Positions 51,742 to 59,760 of a DNA stretch of 64,000 nt are shown piece by piece (position 1 is the stretch's first letter; each line of letters begins with the position of its first letter). Origin of the DNA: Streptomyces sp. GS7 (GTDB taxonomy: Bacteria > Actinomycetota > Actinomycetes > Streptomycetales > Streptomycetaceae); NCBI RefSeq assembly GCF_009834125.1, contig NZ_CP047146.1, forward strand, positions 1,853,501 to 1,917,500. The letters are read 5' to 3'. The translations under genes were made by a program, and so were the position numbers. Below the pieces are notes generated by a model. The model had not been told where the DNA came from. It saw only the letters and a list, made by a program, of their open reading frames with translations, and searched no databases.

Positions 51742-52938
51742 TCATCGTTCAGCTGTGAAGGGACGTCCGGCGGCTAGGACAAGTCGCACGCGCCTGAGGG
51801 CGTCAAGCTCGTCGAGGGGGTTGCCGTCCACTATGAGGATGTCCGCGCGGTATCCCTGGGCCAGCTGTCCGGTCTCAGATCCGATGCCCAGCGCGTGGGC
51901 CGCGTTGATGGTGGCCATGTCGATGATCTTCGCGAGGGGGATCCCCAGGTACTGGTAGAACTCCAAGCTGTTGACGATCTTGTCGAAGACCGCTCGCGTC
52001 ACCCCGGCGTCGGTTCCGGCGATCATCGGCACGTCCAACTCTGCCATCCAGCGCATCGACGCGAAGAGTTCCTCGGCGCGCTCATGGCCCACCCGTTCGG
52101 CGAACGCGCGCCAGTTGGGGCTGGTGGCCGTGCAGATGTGGATCCCAGCGGCCTTGATCTTGGCGACGAGATCCTCACGGAGGTCGAATCCGCCGTCCTC
52201 GGCCATCCAGGTGCAGTGCTCAATCGTGTTCACGCCTGCGGCCACGGCCGCCTGAATGCCCTCGGTGCCGTGTGCATGGACGGCAACGGGTAGGCCGGCG
52301 CGCTGGGCTTCCTCGACCACGATACGGAGGTCGCCCTCGTCGAACTGGGACTGCCAGATTGCGGGTCCGCCTCGGGTGAGTCCGCCGCCGGTGGCCATGA
52401 TCTTGATGACGTCGGCTCCAGCCCGCACGTTGCGTCGCACCATGTCACGGATGGCGTCTGCGCCCTCGACCTCGCCGCCGAAGAACCAGCAGTGGCCCCC
52501 GGGCGAGGTCAACGGTGTTGTGGCGGCCAGGATCCGTGGCCCAGGCCGGGCTCCTTCGGTGATCGCGTCGCGAAGGCGTACGGCCAGTCCGTTCCGGTCA
52601 CCCAGGTCGCGCACTGTGGTCACACCGCTGCCGAGCAGTTGACGGGCTCGGTCGGCCATGCCAGCCATCAGCGTCTCGTCATCGCTGCCTTGCAGGGCAG
52701 CCACCACGTCCGAACTCGCGTCGAAGGCGAGATGGACGTGGGAGTCGATGAGCCCCGGCAGCACCGTGGCGTTCGGGAAGGACTTCGTCGACAGTCCTTC
52801 GGTTGCCAGCGCCGCGAGCGTCTTGCGCGGGCCGACAGCGGCGATGGTGCTTCCGCGTACGAGCACGGCACCGTCCTCGACACATTCGCCGCCAGGTCCG
52901 GTGAGTACCCGACCGGCCGTGATCAGTAGGTCCGTCAT
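51742..52938 (-). CDS. Imidazolonepropionase-like metal-dependent amidohydrolase
   Basis: This 398-aa amidohydrolase begins MTDLLITAGRVLTGPGGECV. Metal-binding DSHVHLAFD (HxH), Lys in VIKIMATGGG, His in VAVHAHGTEG and NTIEHCTWM, and Asp in IAGTDAGVTR are all present, so it should be active. It resembles prolidase/imidazolonepropionase-like enzymes of unknown substrate. It is the last gene of an operon with DUF6545, ImmA-like and XRE genes, overlapping the DUF6545 stop by 4 nt. This four-gene arrangement recurs in Streptomyces from what I recall. ATG 52938 was chosen by homology of the N-terminus. Confidence 0.88.
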   Translation of the reverse strand: MTDLLITAGRVLTGPGGECVEDGAVLVRGSTIAAVGPRKTLAALATEGLSTKSFPNATVLPGLIDSHVHLAFDASSDVVAALQGSDDETLMAGMADRARQLLGSGVTTVRDLGDRNGLAVRLRDAITEGARPGPRILAATTPLTSPGGHCWFFGGEVEGADAIRDMVRRNVRAGADVIKIMATGGGLTRGGPAIWQSQFDEGDLRIVVEEAQRAGLPVAVHAHGTEGIQAAVAAGVNTIEHCTWMAEDGGFDLREDLVAKIKAAGIHICTATSPNWRAFAERVGHERAEELFASMRWMAELDVPMIAGTDAGVTRAVFDKIVNSLEFYQYLGIPLAKIIDMATINAAHALGIGSETGQLAQGYRADILIVDGNPLDELDALRRVRLVLAAGRPFTAER

Positions 52939-54071
52939 GAAGCCATTCCTATTCCACGTGTCACGAGTGCGTCGGAGAGGGCCACTAGCTGTCGCGCGTC
53001 GGCGTCGAGGCTGTCCTCGCCCGGCAGGGCTACGGCAATGGCGTGGGTTGGCGCAGGCTCGCCTGCCGCTTGGGATCGCAGTGCCAGCCGCAGGTGGCCG
53101 GCCAGGACCTCGGGTGTGGCTCCGTCCTGCACGTCCTGCTGGGCCAGGTAGGGGCTGACCCTGACCAGGCCGTCCCGGCATTCGATGACTCGCCGGTAGT
53201 AGCGGCGGTGCACTCCGCGTACTGTCAGGTCTTCGCGCCACGTGCCGGCGGGCTCACGGTGCAGAGCGTCCTCCGGGAACGCTTCGTGCAGCAACTGCCA
53301 CAGCGGGCGAAGGCGCTGGTAGGTCCGGCGATGCTGGCGCCAGATCCGGAATCCCGCCAGACGCAGCATGACACCGGGATAGCTCAGGCCGACGACAAAG
53401 GCCGGCACCGCGAGCGCGAACAACAGCGCCACGCTCTGGTTCAGCCCTGCGGGGACGGCGCTACCGTGCCAGCAGATCAGGTCCATCGCAATGCGGAGAG
53501 CGTTGGCCGCCGCCATGCTGACCAACGAACTCGCGGTCAGCCACAAGCCGATGGTCGCGGGCTTCTGCGACATCCGGGCGTAGCGGCCGGTCCACCAGGC
53601 AGTGGTCGCAAGCGCGTAGACCAGGTAGAGCTGGGCGGCGATGAAGAACACCGCGACCTGTGGGGTGTGAAGATCGGCAGTGCCATAGGGACGACCACGC
53701 ACTCCGGCTGATGTGGCGAGAGTCGCCAGCGTGATGACGATCACCGTCATCGCCAGCGGCACCGCTTCAAGGCGGGCTCGCCGACTTGCTCGTTGACGAT
53801 CGGTCGCGGAGTGAAGGTAGAAGGCGAGCAGCCAGTAGACGGCGCCGAGGAGCAGCACGTTCGACGCCAGGCTGGCTGCGCCGGTGCCCGCTAGGGCGTT
53901 GAGGGCATGGTTCTCAGCCTGCAGCCCGGTGGAGAACGAGCCAGCCGTGCAAAGGAGGCAGAAGGTGACCGCGCGCAGGGCGCGGTCCTGGGGAGCCTGG
54001 AAGAGTTGGTAGACCTTCCAGAGCACAGCGAGGAGAAGGAGCACGGCGGTCAGGTACATCGCGGAGTTCAC
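52935..54071 (-). CDS. DUF6545/MAB_1171c-type membrane protein
   Basis: This 378-aa protein has about seven hydrophobic helices in residues 1-230 (e.g. YLTAVLLLLAVLWKVYQLF, ASNVLLLGAVYWLLAFYLHS, VALLFALAVPAFVVGLSYPG). A cytosolic C-terminal domain follows, with RPLWQLLHEAFPEDALHR and YYRRVIECRDGLVRVSPYL, characteristic of the MAB_1171c putative transporter/DUF6545 family. GTG 54071 overlaps the ImmA-like stop (GTGA) and the stop overlaps the amidohydrolase start. Its biochemical role is unknown. Confidence 0.85.
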   Translation of the reverse strand: MNSAMYLTAVLLLLAVLWKVYQLFQAPQDRALRAVTFCLLCTAGSFSTGLQAENHALNALAGTGAASLASNVLLLGAVYWLLAFYLHSATDRQRASRRARLEAVPLAMTVIVITLATLATSAGVRGRPYGTADLHTPQVAVFFIAAQLYLVYALATTAWWTGRYARMSQKPATIGLWLTASSLVSMAAANALRIAMDLICWHGSAVPAGLNQSVALLFALAVPAFVVGLSYPGVMLRLAGFRIWRQHRRTYQRLRPLWQLLHEAFPEDALHREPAGTWREDLTVRGVHRRYYRRVIECRDGLVRVSPYLAQQDVQDGATPEVLAGHLRLALRSQAAGEPAPTHAIAVALPGEDSLDADARQLVALSDALVTRGIGMAS

Positions 54072-54634
54072 AGCCACCCCCGCCGGTCGCCGAGGGCCGT
54101 CTGAACGCGGTGCACCGACGGATCGCTTGCCTGACGGGGAGTCACGCGGTCCAGGACGGATGCCCACTCCAGGATGATCGTGGCTACCAGTTCTGCCTGG
54201 CGCTCGTGCGCCTCGTCGTACGAGGTACGCCGCAGTGCGCGGGTGACCATGCCCGGCGAGAGCTCGGGCATGGCTGTCTGCAGGAATTCGTCGCCGGTGT
54301 CGACACCCTGGTGATCAGCCAGGATGTGGCCGACCTCGTGCAGGATTATGTGGTCCTGGTGGGTCTTGCTCGTCTCCTGTTGGTACAGGATGTAGTCGGC
54401 TGAATCCGTTGCGATCCATACCCCGAAGGGGCCAGGCATCGGAAGTGGATGGGCTACCAGTCGGATGGGGCGTCCTCGACGCTCTCCAAGCTGCTGGCAG
54501 AGTACTTCCACTCGCAGTGGTGGCCGCACGTCCAAGGCCCGCAGTTCCCGCTTACAGCGGCGTCGAAGCTCTCGCTCCTTCAAGATCTCTCCTGCACAGA
54601 TGCGGCACGATCCTCCCCCTTCCCTGCCTGCCAA
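54068..54634 (-). CDS. ImmA/IrrE-type metallopeptidase-like protein
   Basis: This 188-aa protein has the zinc-peptidase motif HIILHEVGHILADHQG (HExxH) and a later acidic stretch SYDEAHERQAELVATIILEW, matching ImmA/IrrE (DUF955) enzymes that cleave XRE repressors. It lies 19 bp downstream of an XRE gene, the usual substrate pairing. ATG 54634 was used, although an in-frame TTG about 17 codons later with AGGAG in front (KERELRRRCKRELRALD) is equally good. It likely relieves repression by the XRE protein in response to DNA damage or mating signals (family knowledge plus inference). Confidence 0.82.
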   Translation of the reverse strand: MAGREGGGSCRICAGEILKERELRRRCKRELRALDVRPPLRVEVLCQQLGERRGRPIRLVAHPLPMPGPFGVWIATDSADYILYQQETSKTHQDHIILHEVGHILADHQGVDTGDEFLQTAMPELSPGMVTRALRRTSYDEAHERQAELVATIILEWASVLDRVTPRQASDPSVHRVQTALGDRRGWL

Positions 54635-54653
54635 TGGTTAATTTCGGTATTGA

Positions 54654-55109
54654 TCAATCGTTCGTGGGGTGGCGCCGCTCTGCCTGCTCCAGCTGGTAGA
54701 CCACATCCAGGAGATCCATCACCTGTCTGCGACGTTCCGGCGAGAGCTCGCCGGCACGCATCGCCATCAGCTTCACATCGCCAGTGCCGATGGCTTCGCT
54801 CACGCGGACCTGCTGCGCCTGCAGCGCCTCCAGCTTCCCCTCGACTTTGCTGGCCACCCCATCGTCGACGAAGTAGGCAACGGGAACGCCGAAGAAGTCA
54901 GCCAGCGCCTGCAGGTGACTGATCGTCGGGTTGTCCTTTTTGCCCTTGCGTAGCTGCCAGATATAGCTCTGGGAGATGGTGGTGACACCGCTCTTCCCGA
55001 TGGCGGCGGCTACATGCTCGTTGCTGTACTCCTGCCCGCCGGGCAGCCTGATGGTGTCGAACAGATGGTTGATCTTCTCCGCCAGGTTGCGGGGCCTCTG
55101 CTCGCTCAA
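54654..55109 (-). CDS. XRE-family repressor (ImmR-like), TTG start
   Basis: This 151-aa regulator starts at TTG 55109, supported by AAAGGAGG seven bases upstream. Its N-terminal HTH contains YSNEHVAAAIGKSGVTTISQ and SYIWQLRKGKKDNPTISHLQ. Then come LADFFGVPVAYFVDDG and a helical tail. Its ImmA-like partner is next downstream. Three copies of a TTCACGnCAGTGGA-type sequence lie 67-154 bp upstream and are the likely operators controlling this gene and the divergent rep/mob genes. Confidence 0.85.
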   Translation of the reverse strand: MSEQRPRNLAEKINHLFDTIRLPGGQEYSNEHVAAAIGKSGVTTISQSYIWQLRKGKKDNPTISHLQALADFFGVPVAYFVDDGVASKVEGKLEALQAQQVRVSEAIGTGDVKLMAMRAGELSPERRRQVMDLLDVVYQLEQAERRHPTND

Positions 55110-55175
55110 GCGTCCTCCTTTCTGGTTGATGGACCCGGCCACTCTACATGAGTGAAAGCACCCCGCGGCGCGGCA

Positions 55176-55263
55176 TTCACGACAGTGGACGTGGTGCTAC
55201 GCTGCCTCGCGGACTTCCACTGGCGTGAGAAGCCGTCGCGGCAAACTCATTCACGTCAGTGGA
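55176..55263. promoter_or_regulatory. Three putative operator copies TTCACGnCAGTGGA
   Basis: TTCACGACAGTGGA (55176-55189) and TTCACGTCAGTGGA (55250-55263) are direct copies; TCCACTGGCGTGAG (55216-55229) is the inverted form. The array sits between the divergent XRE gene and the replication/mobilization genes, and suits cooperative binding by the XRE repressor. The remainder of the 55110-55661 gap shows no gene I can support. Confidence 0.6.
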
Positions 55264-55661
55264 TAGTGCTGGTGCCCGTGGGGCTGACAGGACCCTGGCA
55301 TCAGTACGTCCCTGTCGGACTGCAAGGGGCCGCAGCAACTGGGTCCGACTGCCAGAAGGCGGGATCCAGTCAGGAGAGAAATGCCTGGTGGGACGGGGTG
55401 GAGCACCGCTGGACTGATGCCGCCGCGTGCTCATATGGTGCTGCTCCCGCAGAGGGCGGGAGCCAACCGGTGAAGGGGGACTCATGACGTACAAGCCGCC
55501 GTGACCGCCGAACCGGGGCGGAAATGAGACCGGCGCCCTGGAGCTACCAACTCCTGGACGCCGGACCAGCACCCCGAAGGGCACCGATTCACATCTCGCG
55601 GGCGGCGGGGCTTTTGCACGAGAACCGCCGCATCGCGCTCCTACAAGCAACGGAGTATCGC

Positions 55662-55988
55662 ATGCTTGCCATGCCGAGCGGAACCCTGGCCTGCCTGGAC
55701 ACCGACCGCCAGCACCGTCTCGCCGCCCAGCTCGCCGACATGATCCCTGGCGCGGCCACTATCCTCGTCAGCCTGAACGACCCGACGCAGGCGTGGCCCT
55801 ACCCGCACGCCATCGTCAAGGACGAGGCCGGGGACACGATCGAGCTGAACCGGACGACAGCCAGGGTCGCGGCCCGGTGGATCCTGCGGGTCTGGCCAGA
55901 GGTGGACTGGACCCGGCCCCACACCTTCGACCTCGTCGCCGCGACCCTCACCCGCAGTGACCTCGCCGCTGCGGTTCGGGGCCGCTGA
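55662..55988 (+). CDS. Unknown protein upstream of the replication genes
   Basis: This 108-aa protein starts at ATG 55662 with GGAG seven bases upstream; an earlier in-frame ATG at 55524 lacks support. It contains LDTDRQHRLAAQLADMIPGA, ATILVSLNDPTQAWPYPHAI and TARVAARWILRVWPEVDWTR. It is not recognised, but similar small genes precede replication-type genes in actinomycete elements. It ends 1 bp before the next gene. Confidence 0.65.
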   Translation: MLAMPSGTLACLDTDRQHRLAAQLADMIPGAATILVSLNDPTQAWPYPHAIVKDEAGDTIELNRTTARVAARWILRVWPEVDWTRPHTFDLVAATLTRSDLAAAVRGR

Positions 55989-55989
55989 C

Positions 55990-57009
55990 ATGGCGCGGAT
56001 CCGGACCATCAAGCCGGAGGCATTCTTCTCTGAGTCGCTCGCCGAGGTGAGCGTCGAGGCGGAGCGGACCTTCTTCGGCCTCCTCACCCAGGCCGACGAC
56101 CACGGCCGCCACCGTGACAACGCCGCGATCATCGCGGGACTACTCTGGCCCTTGCGGGCCGAGCACACCTCGGTCCACGTCGAGGACGACCTCCAGCAGC
56201 TCGCCAACGCCGGCCTGATCTGCCGGTACACCGGCTGCGATGGCCGCCGCTACCTCCACATCGTGACCTGGTTCGAGCATCAGAAGATCGACAAGCGGAG
56301 CCAGTCCCGCCTGCCCTCCTGTCCGCAGCACCACGCGGCGGACAGGTGCGGCACCTGCAAGGGCACCTGCACCAAGCGCACCGAGGAGCCGCCCACCCCT
56401 ACCCGAGGGCTCGCCGACACCTCGCCGAACACTCCCGGAGCCCTCGATCAGCCCGCGCTGCCCGCCCCGAAGCTTCCCGCACCCCGGAGCGATATCCCCG
56501 CCACCCAGCAGGACGACCTCGTCGGAGTCGCCGACACCCCTGATCGCAACAGTAGGGAAACCGCAGCTCAGACGGCATTCCCCGAGGGCTCCCCGAACAC
56601 TCCCCGAACCTTCGGAGAGGGCTCGGCGCCTGGATCTAGGATCTTGGATCCTGGATCTTCTTTCCCTACGGGGCGCACAGCGCCCGACGCGGGCATCTCG
56701 GCCAAGGAGTTGATCGGCGAGTACATCGCCTCGTGCGGCCAGCGCCCGCCCGAGGACGTGATCGGCCACGTCGGACGCATTACCAAGAAGCTCCTCGGTG
56801 AGGGCATCGCCCCGGAGCACGTCCGCGCCGGGCTGCGGCGTTTTACCGAGATCCAGGGTCACCCCTCCCGGCTGCCGAGCCTGGTCAACGACTCGATGAA
56901 CGCACCGGCCGCCGGTTTGGCGCGGCCGGGAATCCGGCCTAACGTGCCCGCTCACCAGGCGTGGACCAACCCGGTCGACGCTGCCGCCGCCTACGCCGAG
57001 GAGCTGTGA
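55990..57009 (+). CDS. Replication-initiation-like HTH protein of phage/plasmid type
   Basis: This 339-aa protein begins MARIRTIKPEAFFSESLAEV, the start of a widespread phage/element protein with a winged-helix N-terminus (RTFFGLLTQADDHGRHRDNA, LQQLANAGLICRYTGCDGRR). A zinc-like CGTCKGTC cluster, a disordered Pro/Thr-rich middle and a helical C-terminal domain (YIASCGQRPPEDVIGHVGRI) follow. It is adjacent to a DnaC-like ATPase, with its TGA overlapping the ATG, which is the usual DnaD/DnaC-type helicase-loading arrangement. It probably recruits the host replicative helicase to element DNA. Confidence 0.72.
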   Translation: MARIRTIKPEAFFSESLAEVSVEAERTFFGLLTQADDHGRHRDNAAIIAGLLWPLRAEHTSVHVEDDLQQLANAGLICRYTGCDGRRYLHIVTWFEHQKIDKRSQSRLPSCPQHHAADRCGTCKGTCTKRTEEPPTPTRGLADTSPNTPGALDQPALPAPKLPAPRSDIPATQQDDLVGVADTPDRNSRETAAQTAFPEGSPNTPRTFGEGSAPGSRILDPGSSFPTGRTAPDAGISAKELIGEYIASCGQRPPEDVIGHVGRITKKLLGEGIAPEHVRAGLRRFTEIQGHPSRLPSLVNDSMNAPAAGLARPGIRPNVPAHQAWTNPVDAAAAYAEEL

Positions 57010-57716
57010 TGCGCACCCGTACCCGCGACCCGCAGATCCTCGGCAGTGCGGGCCCCCTGGACCGGATGGCTCGGATCCTGGCCGCCCGCAACATCGATCC
57101 AGTCACCGTCGCTGCGCTGGCCGACGAGCCCGAGCCCTTCTCCCCGCTGGACGCCCTGTCGGCCGGGATGCCCCCGCGCTACCAGGGCGCGGTGGCCGAC
57201 CACCCGCAGGTCCTGGCCTGGGCCCGGGACGTCGCCCAGCAGGCCGTCGCCCCCAGCCTGGGAGCCCGGCGACAGGTCACCACGGGCCCGAGCCTGCTGA
57301 TGGCCGGGGTGGTCGGCGCGGGCAAAACCCACCAGGCGTACGGCGCGGTCCGACGGCTGGCGGAGAGCGGCGTCGGCGTGCGCTGGCGCGCGACCACTGC
57401 CGCCGACCTGTACGCGGATCTCCGCCCCCGGCCCGGGGTGGACAGCGAGCGGGAGCTGGCGGCCGTCAGCCGGTGCCCGCTGCTGATCATTGACGACCTC
57501 GGTGCGGCCAAGGCATCCGAGTGGGTCGAGGAAGTGACGTACCGGCTGATCAACCGCCGGTACAACCACATGCTCCCAACCCTCGTCACCACCAACCTGG
57601 CGATCAAAGACCTCCGGGCCTACCTCGGCGACCGCGTCACCAGCAGGCTCGCGCAGATGACCACCCGGGTCGAGTTCGAGCCGGTCGACCGCAGACGCCA
57701 CCGCACCGCCGCCTGA
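57009..57716 (+). CDS. DnaC/IstB-like ATPase, helicase loader
   Basis: This 235-aa AAA+ protein has Walker A GVVGAGKTHQAYGAVR, Walker B LLIIDDLGAAKASEW, sensor 1 LVTTNLAIKDLR, and Arg-finger region LGDRVTSRLAQM. This is the DnaC/IstB ATPase pattern without an IstA transposase nearby. Its ATG overlaps the stop of the replication-like gene by 1 nt. It likely loads DnaB on the excised element. Confidence 0.85.
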   Translation: MRTRTRDPQILGSAGPLDRMARILAARNIDPVTVAALADEPEPFSPLDALSAGMPPRYQGAVADHPQVLAWARDVAQQAVAPSLGARRQVTTGPSLLMAGVVGAGKTHQAYGAVRRLAESGVGVRWRATTAADLYADLRPRPGVDSERELAAVSRCPLLIIDDLGAAKASEWVEEVTYRLINRRYNHMLPTLVTTNLAIKDLRAYLGDRVTSRLAQMTTRVEFEPVDRRRHRTAA

Positions 57717-57832
57717 CCTACCGCAGGCAGCCACGCCGGGCCGTGCCCCCAGAGCGCCGCCCCACGCACTCCCGACCCAGCGCACCCCTCCGCCGACGCC
57801 CCTGCGCGCGGAGAGCGATCGGAGCAACCCGC

Positions 57833-58399
57833 ATGACCACCACGACGATCAGCCCTGCCCGCCACCGGTCGCTCGGCGACCACACCTGGCAGGACCAGGC
57901 CGTCTGCCAGAGCACCGAGTACAACCCGGTGGACCCCGAAATCTTCTTCCCCGAGCCCGACGAGACCGCCAAGATCACCGCCGCCACGTCGCTCTGCGGC
58001 CAGTGCCCGGTCCGCCGCACCTGCCTGGACGCCGCCCTCGAAGGCGGCGACACCTACGGCATCCGGGGCGGGATGACCGAGGAGGAGCGCGAGCCGCTGC
58101 ACGAGGAGCTCGCCAACCGCCTTGACTACAGCCGCGTCAACGCCACCGTTGCCGGGCGCGACGTTCACCTCACCAAGTCCGAGCGTCGCGCGGTCGTCCA
58201 CGCCGCCTACCGCCACGGCCTCAGCGAACAGCGCCTGGCCTGGCTCCTGAAGATCAGCGAGGAGCACGCCCAGAAGAAGTACCGCGAGATCCGCCGCGCC
58301 ATCCGCAACCGAGACCTGAAGCAGACCACGAAGAACACCCCGCCCCCCGGGACCGACGGCAAGCGCCTGGGCCGCGACGACTTCGGGACGGCGGCGTGA
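57833..58399 (+). CDS. WhiB-like iron-sulfur regulator with extended C-terminus
   Basis: This 188-aa protein has the four-Cys WhiB cluster (AVCQ, then LCGQCPVRRTCLDAAL, i.e. C...CxxCxxxxxC) and GIRGGMTEEER, the WhiB signature turn. It is longer than the usual ~100 aa: residues 105-188 add a basic helical region (KSERRAVVHAAYRHGLSEQR, LAWLLKISEEHAQKKYREI) that looks like an HTH. ATG 57833 was chosen after CGGAG. WhiB-like proteins are frequent on actinomycete elements and phages. Its stop overlaps the DUF2637 start. Confidence 0.88.
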   Translation: MTTTTISPARHRSLGDHTWQDQAVCQSTEYNPVDPEIFFPEPDETAKITAATSLCGQCPVRRTCLDAALEGGDTYGIRGGMTEEEREPLHEELANRLDYSRVNATVAGRDVHLTKSERRAVVHAAYRHGLSEQRLAWLLKISEEHAQKKYREIRRAIRNRDLKQTTKNTPPPGTDGKRLGRDDFGTAA

Positions 58400-59433
58400 A
58401 CATCGCGAGCGCGCCGAAGGCGGCGCACATCACCAGCTGGGACCGCGCGGTCGTCATCGCCCTCGGCGGTGCGGGATGCGCCCTGTCCTACGACGCCCTG
58501 CAGCAGATGGCCGTCGCCATCCACGTCCGCGGTTTCCTGACCTACCTCTTCCCCCTGGTGATCGACGGGTTCATCGCCTACGGCATACGGGCCCTGCTGG
58601 TGCTCCGCGATGCGCCACTGCGCGCCAGGCTCTACCTCTGGACGCTCTTCGGCACGGCCACTGCCGCCAGCATCTGGGCCAACGCGCTGCACGCGGTCAG
58701 GCTCAACGGGGAGAACGCCTCAGCCACCGGGCTGCGGCTCGGAGACACTGTGGTCGCCGTGCTGTCCACCATCGCCCCGCTCGCCCTCGCCGGAGCGGTT
58801 CACCTGTACATCCTCATCGCCCGGGGGCCGGTCAAGGACAGTGACCGAAGTGACCGCGACGACCTCGGTCAAGCCGGTCACTCCGGGCAGCCCGAGCGCA
58901 TCCCGGTCACTCGGACTGACCGAGCCGGTCAGTCCCAGCCCCAGCCCGGTCAGGTCAGCGCCGGACAGTCGGTCAACGCTCTGACCGACCGGCCCCGACT
59001 GTCTCTGGACAAGCGTCACCCGGACACCCGGACACTGACTGGGGACAGCACCCCGGTGGACACCACCCGCCCGGACACCGGTCACCACGACGGGGAGCCC
59101 AAGGCCGCTGACTTGGCCGGACAGTCGGACACCCTCCCTGCGGTGGGTGACCGACCGGCCGGCACCGAGCCCGTCGCCGGTCACCCGGACAGCGTCCCGC
59201 CGGTCACTGCCTCGGACACCCGGACGACTGGTGACCGGCGACGTGACCCGGACACCGAGGAGCTGTTGGAGATCGCCCGGTCAGCGGTCAGGGCCGAGGA
59301 CAAGCTGACCCGCAAGGTGGTGGCCCAGGCGATCCGAGGTCAGCAGATCCCGCTGTCCAGCGACACGCTGACCGCCCTGATGGTCCAGCTCCGCGAGCAG
59401 CACGGACAGTCGGTCACCTCCTCCCGGAACTGA
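58396..59433 (+). CDS. DUF2637 membrane protein with long repetitive tail
   Basis: This 345-aa protein has residues 1-~140 with four hydrophobic helices (VVIALGGAGCALSYDALQQM, FLTYLFPLVIDGFIAYGIRA, LWTLFGTATAASIWANALHA, VVAVLSTIAPLALAGAVHLY), the DUF2637 fold common on Streptomyces plasmids and integrative elements. Residues ~145-300 are a disordered Asp/Thr/Pro/Gln-rich region built from recurring DR/TRTDR/GQS units. A helical end follows (LLEIARSAVRAEDKLTRKVV). GTG 58396 overlaps the WhiB-like stop. Its role is thought to be in transfer or spread but is not established. Confidence 0.8.
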   Translation: MNIASAPKAAHITSWDRAVVIALGGAGCALSYDALQQMAVAIHVRGFLTYLFPLVIDGFIAYGIRALLVLRDAPLRARLYLWTLFGTATAASIWANALHAVRLNGENASATGLRLGDTVVAVLSTIAPLALAGAVHLYILIARGPVKDSDRSDRDDLGQAGHSGQPERIPVTRTDRAGQSQPQPGQVSAGQSVNALTDRPRLSLDKRHPDTRTLTGDSTPVDTTRPDTGHHDGEPKAADLAGQSDTLPAVGDRPAGTEPVAGHPDSVPPVTASDTRTTGDRRRDPDTEELLEIARSAVRAEDKLTRKVVAQAIRGQQIPLSSDTLTALMVQLREQHGQSVTSSRN

Positions 59434-59535
59434 CCGGACACCGCGGGGCGGGTGACCGAGCCGGACACCTCGGCCGGTCACCCGCCCCCGGACACGCGCC
59501 TCACAACCTCCCGAAGCGAACCGGAGAGCACCGCC

Positions 59536-59760
59536 ATGCGCACGAACCCCGCCACACCGGCCGAGGTGGACTCCTGGCTGACTGTCCTGCACCAGCGCGG
59601 CCACCTCCACCGCGCCCAATCCGGCCCCAACAACACCTGGACCGTGCAACGACGCCGCCACAGCCGCCCCTGGACCCTGCACCACCCGGTTCTGGCCATG
59701 GACTGGATCGAGGAAGTCGTCCGCGACATCCACCAGCAGGACGCGGAGACGAGGCGGTGA
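59536..59760 (+). CDS. Small unknown protein
   Basis: This 74-aa protein starts at ATG 59536 and ends at TGA 59760, overlapping the mobC-like GTG. It contains AEVDSWLTVLHQRGHLHRAQ and LHHPVLAMDWIEEVVRDIHQ. No family is recognised. The tight spacing supports it being real. Confidence 0.65.
   Translation: MRTNPATPAEVDSWLTVLHQRGHLHRAQSGPNNTWTVQRRRHSRPWTLHHPVLAMDWIEEVVRDIHQQDAETRR

Noticed and set aside
55152..55487. 111-aa plus-strand frame as a gene
   Set aside because: It covers the operator array, has no ribosome binding site or recognisable motif, and looks like regulatory DNA rather than coding sequence.
57009..57716. IstB of an IS21-type insertion sequence
   Set aside because: The ATPase resembles IstB, but no IstA transposase or terminal repeats are nearby, and its start overlaps a replication-type gene, which fits a DnaC-like loader.
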